64,000 nucleotides of DNA from assembly GCA_022432975.1 (NCBI GenBank), contig CM039514.1, positions 5,997,519-6,061,518 of the forward strand, given 5' to 3'. Source of the DNA: Begonia masoniana. Taxonomy: Eukaryota > Streptophyta > Magnoliopsida > Cucurbitales > Begoniaceae. The notes below the pieces were generated by a model. The model worked only from the letters and a program-made list of their open reading frames with translations, did not search any database and was not told where the DNA came from. A program made the position numbers and the translations under genes. Shown in pieces: positions 25,250 through 36,000 of this stretch (the stretch's first letter is position 1; each line of letters begins with the position of its first letter).

Positions 25250-27268
25250 TTAGGAAGAAACAGATTCTATGATGCCACTCACCACCTCCTTAGACTCCTG
25301 GAGCAGCTTGATACTACTTTTCAGCTTCTCTCTCTTCACAGCCAGAGAAGGTGATTCTTCCAGCATCTTTTCAATTCCACCTCCTGCAGGACTCATAAAC
25401 TCACTAATGATTTCTTTCTCCATCTCCTTGTTCACCAGCCTTTGAAGGCTCAACTGCAGATGGAGAGCTGTGCAATCCACCAATCTGGTTAGAACTATCT
25501 TCCAATATGCTATCATTCTCATTTTCAAGTCATAAGCTTCATTCATAACATCTGGGTGTTTCCATAAATCTCCAATTTCAACATTTCCGACCCCTTCGAT
25601 ATTTACGCTCTTTGGTCTGTATAGTTTCAACATTGCTTCAAGTTGCATCTTTTATTAAGACCTGTCCCCTGAACCAGCTTTGGGTCAACATGAGTTTGTT
25701 CCATCCTGCCATGTATTGAGAATCACAATTGTAATCTGTCATCTTCTCCATTTCCACAACCTCTTTTATCCAATCAATTGACTCTTCTTTCATTCTCTCT
25801 GCAAGCTGTTTCCCTGCTCTTTTAATGGGTACTTGAAGTTGGTGATAGTTCTCAGAGTGTCCCATCAAAACAGAGAGGAGAACGCCCTGTATATAATCCC
25901 ACACATTTTTCAACAAACTCAACCGGGAGTCCGGAGATTGCATTTACCTTTTTCTGCAGGATCGAAAGGAAAGCAGTCCGAGGTAGAAAATTCGGCAAAC
26001 CAATTCCTCTTTCTTCCTCTAAAACCTTTATCTCCTCCTTGAGAAAGTTCTTTGTCGGATCACTTTCTGCGTGTTTATGGAGTTCACTAGAGTACTGGTT
26101 GATCATATCAACTAGACGAGCCGTGCAGTGCATTTTCACGTCATCAGGGTATTCTTCATACTCTCCTCTAAGAAATATTTTCCTAAGAGACTCTTTTGCT
26201 TGTGCAATTATCTGCATAAAAGTGGTCATGGCTTCCGCAACTGAAGATAGTTTCTTCGGCATTTTGTTGAGCTCGGAAGCATTGGACGTCAGCTTTTCAT
26301 TGATCCGTTTGATGACATCCGGCATACATCTCGATATACTTGTGGCCTGTAATCGCACCAATCTTTTTGCCAAATTTGGAATACCAACTATAGATTTATC
26401 AATCTTGGATAAAAGTAGATGGTCTCTGAAGAGAGCCGCTTCTTCCTTTTGCGCTTCTTCAAATGATTCATTCCCGATTCGATTTCTCACGCAGACATAT
26501 CCAAGTCTGATGTTAACATCGTCGGCAGTTACCTTCTCAAGCAGTCCTTCAGGTGCCGAATCAGATTTAGTCACCACAGCCAGTGTCCTTAGGCCTGTTT
26601 TGTCAACACTCTGAGACAACCCGATAGATTCGCAAGTAGGAAAATCAACAGTTGCTGATAAAACATTCAGTATAATGCTCTCTTCTGGTGTTATATACTC
26701 CATGATTATGTCCTTTATTTGGTCATATATGTCTTTAGGCTGGTCTTTGACTGCAACTCTAGTAATTCCAGGGAGATCCACCATTGTTAAATCAGGAACA
26801 CCTTTCTTTTTCACAACTAAGGTCAATGGGGTTTTAGATATTCCTTTACCACTACCGGCAATCTCGAAAGTGGCCTTATTAATGTTGTCCGAAATATACT
26901 CTTCTTTAGTATCCATTGTTTTTCCGCTGTACTCCAAGCGAATTTGAGGTTCTTCGGCCGAGTGGGTTTTGGAGCCGCATAACCAGAGGTACTCTAGTGC
27001 AAATACCTTGACCTCTCGGGAGGTTGATCCTGGCCAAGGACTCGAGAACACTAGACTTTCCCGATGATTGATCGCCCACGATGACAATGGTAGGGAGTTG
27101 TATGCCTTCTTTCATGATCATCAAGTTTCTGAGCTTGTCGACTGCATCCAAGATCGGACGAATGCGATCGTTGTAGGACGATACAATCGGTGCCAGTGAT
27201 GCGGGGCAGATCATGGTCCCTCCTTTGCCAGGAGTGATTGTTGAGCTACGGCAATTCAGCTTCGACAT
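25250..27268 (-). pseudogene. DRP4C: Dynamin-related protein 4C copy A, frameshifted
   Basis: The plant DRP4 family resembles animal Mx and dynamin GTPases; its function in plants is poorly known. This copy starts [13 protein letters not shown] and contains the GTPase motifs [12 protein letters not shown] and TKSD, then the stalk and GED regions. It is broken by at least three frame changes compared with copies B and C: one extra G near 26963 (GTGGG against GTGG), one extra T near 25906-25910 (ATTTTTC against ATTTTC), and a rearranged stretch at about 25625-25670. A TAA at 25250-25252 also removes the last four residues. No introns. At the position where B and C are broken, this copy is in frame (KLTSNASELNKMPKK). 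Most likely a pseudogene. Confidence 0.9.
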
Positions 27269-27279
27269 GCTCTATAACC

Positions 27280-27489
27280 TTCTAAGATAGAATCATGAAA
27301 GAGTTATAATCATTTAAGATCCGCGATTATCATCAAATATCAGCACATGTCGAAATAATTTTATTCACGATAATAAATGGCACTAAAGCCGCAAAATTTT
27401 TAATATCTTTTGGTTTAACCAAGATTTTTGTAATACATCTTTGTCTAATTGAAGCTTAACAGACCATACGAACATAGCACAAACACATT

Positions 27490-27555
<66 letters not shown>

Positions 27556-28170
27556 TAAAAGATCAAATTATTCAGGAAAAGAGCAAGAAACATTTAAGCC
27601 ATGTCAACGAAGAACAGCTCAGAGTTCTGATGAAACGAAAAACAGTTAACACTTACAGAGATTACGAACCACGAAGGCAAAAATGAAGAGAGAGCTACAG
27701 ACTCTTCGTTTCACTCCAGCTATAAAGAAGAAACTTCAAAAACTCTGCAACAAAAATGAAGACGAAAAAGGCAAGATAACAAAAGTTAAACAGAGCCGTG
27801 AAGCGATTAGGATCAATGAAAATGAGAGAATCAACAGATTCGACCAATATTTCACGGATCATAACAAAACAGAGCTTAAGCAAGAAAGAAGACGTACACA
27901 GTCGATACACAGAAAGTGAAGCAAAAGAAGAACAAATATCAAAACCCAGAAATAAAATCAAGTTTTAGCAAAAAAAAGTGAACTGGGTTTCACTGGTTCT
28001 TCAATGGAGAAATCAAAACCCCCCCTCCATGGTTCTTATAAGAAGCAAAAAATGCCTGTCTTCGGTGAATGATGTGACAAGAAAACAGGGGATATCTGTA
28101 GACCGCCTCTGTTTTTGTATCAAGCGGTGGTTTTGTTTTATTAACGTTCATTTTGAGAATTTTGTTTAAA
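27280..28170. repeat. Duplicated upstream block of DRP4C copy A
   Basis: This block recurs upstream of copy B (31420-31574 plus 34579 onward) and copy C (46745 onward). Shared landmarks are GGCACTAAAGCCGCAAAATT, CATAGCACAAACACATTTAG, a GA microsatellite and a following 230-bp segment. It probably contains the promoter and 5' UTR of the minus-strand gene. An open frame on the plus strand at 27683-27919 (78 codons) is conserved in copy C but stops early in copy B, so coding is doubtful. Confidence 0.75.
27491..27552. repeat. (GA)n microsatellite, about 62 bp
   Basis: An uninterrupted AG dinucleotide run. The same position has only about 20 bp in copy B (34651-34670) and about 22 bp in copy C (46972-46993). 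Read on the gene strand it is a CT tract, which is common in plant 5' UTRs and core promoters. Confidence 0.97.
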
Positions 28171-28179
28171 AAAAAAATT

Positions 28180-29410
28180 ATAATTTGAAAGTTAAAATGA
28201 TTTTAACTCTAGGAATGAAAATAAATAAATAAAAAAAACAAAATACATTATATTTTTTTACATCTTGACTTTTGAGATTACAAACAAATAATACTTCAAA
28301 GAAAAAACAATTATATTTTTGAAATTTTAATTATGAACAAATAAATCTCGATAGTCAATTCTCGGACAATAATCTCTTTCCTAGCGTATCAATTTCTTCT
28401 AAACTTGAGGAAAATGAAACATATAAAATCTCAATGATCAAAGATTTTATTAGACGAAGCTAAAAATAATAAAGAATATAAATAATAATATTTATTTGTA
28501 ATTGAATCTTATTTAGTTGGTTTAGACTTCATTTGTTTCTTTTTTAATTTTAAAATTAAAGTTTATATATACACTTATATATCGATTCAGTTTGGTTTTG
28601 ATCAGAACAAACAAAATTGATCATGGTTTAATTTTATTGACAAAGTATAATTTGTGTAAGGCGTAAAATTCAATATTCATTTTATTCAAAAAAAAAAAAT
28701 TAGAATTTAAGTTGAACTAACTCAAAAGTTCAATGTTATTTTATTAAAAAAAAAGAGAGTTTAAAATCAATTAATTTTCAAAATTTGAAGTTTAGTTTGT
28801 ACTTTACCCAACTATTTAATCAAGACCATGTAAAACCAAAAGTGCAACATCGAGATTTTGTATTGAATATTCAAGTCTCACCCGACAAAGTCCTTCAAAT
28901 TAATAAATCTAAGAGTGAGACAATCTAAGAGGGAGACTACATAAACTTGACTCGACTTGGACTTGGTAAGGATTAACATTTGTGGAAATGTATCATAAAA
29001 TTTTGATATTTACCCAAAACTTTATTGAATTGATCAAATTCCAAAAGAAATTTGTAAAGTTCAAGTCATATCTTAATCTATCACAATCACCCATGTGAAG
29101 AGCGTGGATGGTCCACATTGTTAGGACTCTCCGGTGGAGGGTTCTAACCGACATAAACGCTGAGTGAAGTACTACCAAGAGTGAAGAGCATTGTGAGAAA
29201 TCAGTAGATTTGGAAGAAGAAAGTACAAGGAGAATATACATGGTTCTCCTACACACAACAACATGACAATCAATACTAAGAGGTAGATGATCACAAAAGT
29301 GAAGAGACTGTCCCTAAAAAACATAGCTATTGCCACAAGTTCTTAGGAAAGCACATATTCATAGCTTTTAGTGTCCAAAAACAGATATCTAAATATATAA
29401 AGTAGGTAAA
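28180..29410. repeat. DRP4C spacer between copies A and B
   Basis: AT-rich non-coding DNA. The first part (about 28225-28420) matches 36085-36300 and 37735-37945. The later part (about 28500-29410) matches 42150-43083. Together these matches define the spacer of the tandem unit. No gene seen in it. Confidence 0.7.
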
Positions 29411-31416
29411 TCAATTTTCAGCATAGGAAGAAACAGATTCTATGATGCCACTCACCACCTCCTTGGACTCCCTGAGCAGCTTGATACTACTTTTCAGCTT
29501 CTCTCTCTTCACAGCCAGAGAAGGTGATTCTTCCAGCATCTTTTCAATTCCACCTCCAGCAGGACTCATAAACTCAAGAATGGTTTCTTTCTCCATCTCC
29601 TTGTTCACCAGCCTTTGAAGGCTCAACTGCAGATGGAGAGCTGTGCAATCCACCAATCTCGTTAGAACTATCTTCCAATATGCTATCATTCTCATTTTCA
29701 AGTCATAAGCTTGATTCAGAACATCTGGGTGTTTCCATAAATCTCCAATTTCAACATTTCCGACCCCTTCAATATTTACGCTCTTTGGTCTGAATAGTGC
29801 ATCTCTTAAGACCTCTTTCCTTAACTCGTCTTGGGACAACATGAGTTTGTTCCATCCTGCCATGTATTGAGGATCACAAGTGTAATCTGTTATCTTCTCC
29901 ATTTCCACAACCTCTTTTATCCAAACAATTGACTCTTCTTTCATTCTCTCTGCAAGCTGTTTCCCTGCTCTTTTAATGGGTACTTGAAGTTGGTGATAGT
30001 CCTCAGAGTGTCGCATCAAAACAGAAAGGAACACTCCCTGTATATAATCCCACACATTTTCAACAAACTCAACCGGGACTCCGGAGATTGCATTTACCTT
30101 TTTGTGCAGGATCGAAAGGAAAGCAGTCCGAGGTAGAAAATTCGGCAAACCAATTCCTCTTGCTTCCTCTAAAACCTTTATCTCCTCCTTGAGAAAGTTC
30201 TTTGTCGGATCACTTTCTGCGTGTTTATGGAGTTCACTAGAGTACTGGTTGATCATAGCAACTAGACGAGCTGTGCAGTGCATTTTCTCGTCATCAGGGT
30301 ATTCTTCATATTCTCCTCTAAGAAATATTTTCCTAAGAGACTCTTTTGCTTGTGCAATTATCTGCATAAAAGTGGTCATAGCTTCCGCAACTGAAGATAA
30401 TTTCTTCGGCATTTTGTTGAGCTCGGAAGCATGACCGTCAGCTTTTCATTGATCTGTTTGATGATATCCGGCATACATCTCGATATACTTGCGGCCTGTA
30501 ATTGCACCAATCTTTTTGCCAAATTTGGAATACCAACTATAGATTTATCAATCTTGGATAAAAGTAGATGGTCTCTGAAGAGAGCCGCTTCTTCCTTTTG
30601 CGCTTCTTCAAATGATTCATTCCCGATTCGATTTCTCACGCAGACATATCCAAGTCCGATGTTAACATCGTCAGCAGTTACCTTCTCGAGCAGTCCTTCA
30701 GGTGCCGAATCAGATTTAGTCACCACAGCCAGTGTCCTTAGGCCTGTTTTGTCGACACTCTGAGACAACCCGATAGATTCGCAAGTAGGAAAATCAACAG
30801 TTGCTGATAAAACATTCAGTATAATGCTCTCTTCTGGTGTTATATACTCCATGATTATGTCCTTTATTTGGTCATATATGTCTTTAGGCTGGTCTTTGAC
30901 TGCAACTCTAGTAATTCCAGGGAGATCCACCATTGTTAAATCAGGAACACCTTTCTTTTTCACAACCAAGGTCAATGGGGTTTTGGATATTCCTTTACCA
31001 CTACCGGCAATCTCGAAAGTGGCCGTATTAATGTCGTCCGAAATATACTCCTCTTCAGTATCCACGGTTTTTCCGCTGTACTCCAAGTAAATTTGAGGTT
31101 CTTCGGCCGAGTGGTTTTGGAGCCGCATAACCAGAGGTACTCTAGTGCAAATACCTTGACCTCTCGGGAGGTTGATCCCGGCCAAGGACTCGAGCACGCT
31201 AGACTTCCCCGATGATTGATCGCCCACGACGACAATGGTAGGGAGTTGTATGCCTTCTTTCATGACCATCAAGTTTCTGAGCTTGTCGACTGCATCCAAG
31301 ATCGGACGAATGCGATTGTTGTAGGACGATACAATCGGTGCCAGTGATGCGGGGCAAATCATGATCCCTCCTTCGCTAGGAGTGATTGTTGAGCTGCTGC
31401 AACTTAGCTGCGACAT
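29411..31416 (-). pseudogene. DRP4C: Dynamin-related protein 4C copy B, single 1-bp frameshift
   Basis: Intronless, and one base short of encoding 668 residues, close to the length I recall for Arabidopsis DRP4C. From the ATG at 31416 it reads 346 residues: the GTPase domain with G1 GDQSSGKS at residues 65-72, a G2 Thr near 91, DLPG at 164-167 and TKSD at 233-236. The frame is then lost at about 30432, where the sequence is GCATGACC instead of GCATTGACC in copy C. The remaining stalk and GED region is fully open in the other frame (30412-29411, ending SSYAEN). All else looks undamaged, so this is either a very recent pseudogene, a truncated GTPase-only protein, or a sequencing error. The STP gene lies divergently 1.1 kb upstream. 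Confidence 0.88.
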
Positions 31417-31574
31417 TCTCTATAACCTTCTAAGATAAAATCATGAAAGAGTTATAATCATTTAAGATCCGGGGTTATCATCAACTATCAGTAAATTTTT
31501 CACATGACAAAATAACTTTATTCACAATAATAATGACACTAAAACCGCAAATTTTTTAATATCATTTGGTTTAA

Positions 31575-34500
31575 TATATATATCTTTTCAAACAGATATT
31601 AGAAATTGAATAAAGAAAGGTCAAACCATAGTAGAAAATGAAAACAATGATTTTCCTTCATCTTGGTATGCTCAAGAAGAGAATACTTCTGCATATATAA
31701 TACCTAAATCAAATAATTAGCAAATCCATTTAAGTCATTTCTATCATATGCAAGTTTTTCGAGCAGACGATAATGAAAGCTTTCTATGATTATATCTACC
31801 AACCTTCATATGCAAGTATTAAAAATAGAAATTGGTGTGACGAAGGGAAAAGTAACACAAGTTTTTGGTTATAGTTAGCAAGTGTTATGCCTGGATGATC
31901 TTATGGTAGAACTTTTAATATTTCATAGCCACAAAGTTGTAAACTTTTTTTTCACTGTTGTTAACTACAAATAAAATAAAATGCTGAAATTAAATGAACA
32001 AAAACTCTATTCAAAGACAATGTAAAATCAATTAAATAATAAAAAATAAACAAAATGAAATGTATTTAGTATAAAAACAATCAAAAAATGTAGATGTGTA
32101 TAAATTTCACAAATTTTCTTTAATCATATCACAGCAAAACAGGGTTGTAATTGATCAATGTTTAAGTGTTCAATCTGAAAATCAACCAGAAAGTGAAGTC
32201 AAATTGAGTGTCATCAACTGATTTAATCAACGGTGTAGTTTCATGACCATGGAGCTGTACTTAAGGAAACTTGGTCATCAGATCATATCAAAATCTGGAT
32301 TAACCACATCCACATTTACAAATAGTGTGTTCTATTAATAGTAAATCAAAGAGCTAAATATAGCAATTTGAAATCCAAATAATATCAACATTCACGCTGT
32401 TTAAGAGTCACACATCCATCAGTTCTGTTGGCTTATTCTATTACCGGACACATCCAAGCCTTATAAATCTAAATTTCTTTCTGGAAGCGGAGATCTTTCA
32501 ACAAAATATACATTGCAGAGAAAGGATTTAAACTGTAGAAGATGGCAGGAGGAGGATATGTTGTTTATGAAGGTGGAGAATATCAATATCCGGATGGCAT
32601 TACCACCTTTGTTGTTATGACATGTATGGTGGCTGCATCGGGTGGTCTCATCTTCGGATATGACGTTGGACTTACAGGTTGGTAATGAGTTTTATAGCAG
32701 ATACTGATTTTCATCTTCAAACTTCGTATAAATCATCGAGCACATTTCAAGTCCCTCATGCCCTTATGCGACGATAAATTTGTTTCGAAGTCGTGTTTTT
32801 TTACCTAACAATGTATCTATCTATCTATTGTGTTTATTGTAGTGTATCGTTGAGGACATTTTTTCCTGATTGCAGGGGGGGTGACTTCGATGGAACAATT
32901 CTTAAAGCAGTTTTTTCCATCGGTTTACCAAAAACAAAATCATGGAGGAGGGATTCAAAATGAATACTGCAAGTTTAATAGCCATCTATTAACACTATTT
33001 ACCTCTTCCATTTACATATCAGCCTTAATTGCTTCCCTTTCCGCTTCAACAGTGACACGGGCTTATGGCCGGAAGATGTCCATGTTATTTGGAGGTTTAG
33101 TTTTCCTCGCTGGCTCTATCCTAAATGGGGCTGCTGTAAATGTCGCCATGCTAATTATTGGTCGATTATTGCTCGGGGTTGGTGTTGGTTTTGCTCTTCA
33201 GGTGTCAAATAAAATAATTTCATTTTTATTTAGTGTCTAAATCTTAGAAATTTCTTGCTGAGGAATTCAATATGTGCAGTCCGTACCAATTTATCTATCA
33301 GAAATGGCACCGCCAAAAATCAGAGGAGCGCTCAATATTTGCTTCCAAATGGCCGTAACAAACGGGATTCTAGTGGCAAACCTAGTTAACTATGGCACAG
33401 CTCAAATCAGTGGAGGATGGGGATGGAGGGTATCTTTAGGTCTTGCAGCCATCCCAGCAATAGTGATGACTGTCGGATCTTTCTTCCTCCCTGAAACTCC
33501 CAATTCTATCCTCGAAAGAGGCAACACAGAGGAGGCAAAACAAATGTTACAAAAAATTCGAGGAAGTTACGACGTGGACGAAGAGTTCCAAGAACTTGTC
33601 GATGCCTGCAAGGCCGCAAAAACTGTCCAACATCCATGGAAGAACATCTTCTCACCAAGATATAGACCTCAACTTATCATCTGCATACTCGTTCCTTTCT
33701 TCCAGCAGCTCACTGGAATCAATGCCATCATGTTCTATGCACCTGTTCTCTTTAAGGCTCTTGGTTTTGGGGGCGAAGCTTCACTTATGTCGTCTGCTAT
33801 AACCGGCATAGTTAATGTTCTTGCTACATTTGTATCCATTTTCACTGTTGACAAGTTTGGAAGAAGGATTCTATTCCTCCAGGGTGGCATCCAAATGATT
33901 ATCTGCCAGGTTAATTCTGACTTCTGTCATTCTGATAGAATCAATTTCCTACTGCTTATGAATGTGGAATCCAAATTATTCGAAGCTAACTTATGAACTG
34001 TGTTCTAGATTGGAGTGGCGATCATGATTGGAGCTGCATTGGGGGCAGATGGAAAAGGATTGATGTCAGAAAGCCAGGCCGATTTTCTACTGATTCTAAT
34101 ATGCTTATATGTAGCAGCCTTCGCATGGTCATGGGGTCCTTTAGGGTGGCTAGTACCGAGCGAGATTTGTCCTCTTGAGATTAGATCAGCAGGGCAAGCA
34201 ATGAATGTATCCGTAAACATGTTCTTCACTTTTTTCATAGCTCAAGTTTTTCTCCCCATGCTTTGTCAATTGAAGTTTGGTCTATTCCTTTTCTTCGCCG
34301 GGTTTATAGTTATCATGACAGTTTTCGTCCACTTTTTCGTGCCCGAAACTAAGAACGTGCCGATCGAGGAAATGAACAAGGTTTGGAAGGCACATTGGTA
34401 TTGGGGAAAGTATATCCCAGACGATTCAGGACCTGTTTTGACAGTGGTCTTCATAGATGACCATCAATGGAGTTGTAAACAAAAGGGCAAGATTTTCATT

Positions 34501-34578
34501 CCTTAGATTAGCCAAAGTTTTTTAAGTTGTAGTTATATGGGATTACTAGGAACAGGGAAAGATCAGTGTATAAATTAA
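31575..34578. other. 3-kb inserted segment carrying the STP gene, flanked by TTAA
   Basis: The DRP4C upstream block is continuous in copies A and C (GGTTTAACCAAGATTTTTGT in both). In copy B it is interrupted after TTAA at 31571-31574 and resumes after TTAA at 34575-34578. The interval holds a complete intron-containing sugar transporter gene with about 1 kb of upstream DNA. A TTAA duplication is the signature of some cut-and-paste insertions but could also be chance microhomology. Confidence 0.6.
32542..34506 (+). CDS. STP: Hexose/proton symporter, sugar transport protein family
   Basis: Plant STP proteins are plasma-membrane monosaccharide/H+ symporters of the major facilitator superfamily with 12 membrane spans. 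Four exons: 32542-32677, 32876-33201, 33280-33909, 34009-34506; phases agree and give 529 residues, the usual size. Seen: the typical start [12 protein letters not shown], first span with [16 protein letters not shown], the loop motif RAYGRKMS and its second-half equivalent [32 protein letters not shown] after span 6, [16 protein letters not shown] in span 7, [20 protein letters not shown] in span 10, and [12 protein letters not shown] after span 12. It looks intact. It lies divergent to DRP4C copy B, inside a segment absent from the other two DRP4C units. The exact STP paralogue cannot be named. Confidence 0.93.
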
Positions 34579-35994
34579 CCTAGATTTTTGTAATATATCT
34601 GTGTCTATTTGAAGCTTATCAGATCATAGAACATAGCACAAACACATTTAGAGAGAGAGAGAGAGAGAGACCGCTAAAAGATCAAATTATTCAGGAAAAG
34701 AGCAAGAAACATTTCAGCCATGTCAACGAAGAACAGCCCAGAGTTCTGATGAAACGAAGAACAATTAACACTTACAGAGATTACGAACCACGAAAGCAAG
34801 AATGAAGAGAGAGTTACAGACTCTTCGTTTCAGTCCAGCTATGAAGAAGAAACTTCAAAAACTCTGCAACAAAAATGAAGACGAAAAAGGCAAGATAACA
34901 AAAGTTAAACAGAGCCATGAAGCGATTAGGATCAATTAAAACGAGAATCAACATATTCGACCAACATTTCACGGATCATAACAAAACAGAGCTTAAGCAA
35001 GAAAGAAGAAGACATACACAGTCGATACACGGAAAGTGAAGCAAAAGAAGAACAAGTTTCAAAACCCAGAAAGAAAATCAAGTTTTGGCAAAAAGAAGTG
35101 AACTGGGTTTTCACTGGTTCTTCAATGGAGAAATCAAAACCCCCCTCCAAGGTTCTTATAAGAAGCAAAAAAGCTATGGCTGGCTTTAGTGAATGATGGT
35201 GACAAGAAAACAGAGGAATCAACTGGGAAGATGAGTATTCTTTAAACTTTATTGGCCCCTTTTTTCTTTTCCAGAGACGAACATTTTCTCGGAAAGCAAA
35301 CAAAATAATGTCAGCTTTCTCAGAAATTACGACAACTCCCTCGTACGATCAAATATTGTTTTAGAGGAAACACTGTTCTCATCATTATGAAAATTAATTG
35401 AGATATTAATACTTAAATTAAAGCCACTTCTTTTATTTGTTTAATCAAATAAGATCATGGTCCTATTTTGGAGGGAATAGAAGGTAACCATGTGACCCTC
35501 GCAGCCAATTAGCCTACAAAGGAGTGTCAACTATGCTCACGCTCGAACTTTGTGTCCAACAAGCGAATATTTAGAGAACGAGATTAGTCGAAATAACGTC
35601 ATTGAACATAATGACCATAAATAGAATTTGTATGTAAAAAGTTTTTCATTGATAGAGGTAGAGAGCAAGTTATATCAGTGGGTAGAGGTTTCGTTTACTT
35701 TCTTATTATACATTTTTAAAGTATACGCTGATTAATGGTTAAATAATGATTAATATAATTAATGTAATAAATTATTAATAGTTAATTTAATTAAAGAAAA
35801 TAATTGAGATTACATTAACTATTTCAATAAATTTATTATGTATTGAATTTTTGAATTGAAATAAAGTAATTAAAATTATTATTTAATTTGTCAAGGGAAA
35901 TAATTAATAGAATGCTTTATCATCTCATGACATCAACGCGATGACATACGCATCTGTAAATTATCCTGACCTTTTAAAAATAATAAAAAGATAA
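34579..35994. repeat. Duplicated upstream block of DRP4C copy B (distal part)
   Basis: Continues the block interrupted by the STP segment. It contains the short GA tract (34651-34670) and sequence matching 27560-28170 and 46995-48389. The plus-strand frame conserved in A and C is cut short here by TAA after ATTAGGATCAAT. The distal part (about 35385-35994) is shared only with copy C. Confidence 0.7.
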
Positions 35995-36000
35995 AATATT

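Noticed and set aside
26039..26614. 191-codon plus-strand open frame across DRP4C copy A
   Set aside because: Antisense shadow of the DRP4C coding region; the same shadow occurs in the other copies. It has no recognisable domain.
27683..27919. Small Lys-rich protein gene upstream of DRP4C
   Set aside because: Conserved in copy C but truncated in copy B, no known domain, and lies in what is probably the promoter/5' UTR of the minus-strand gene. Kept only as an observation.
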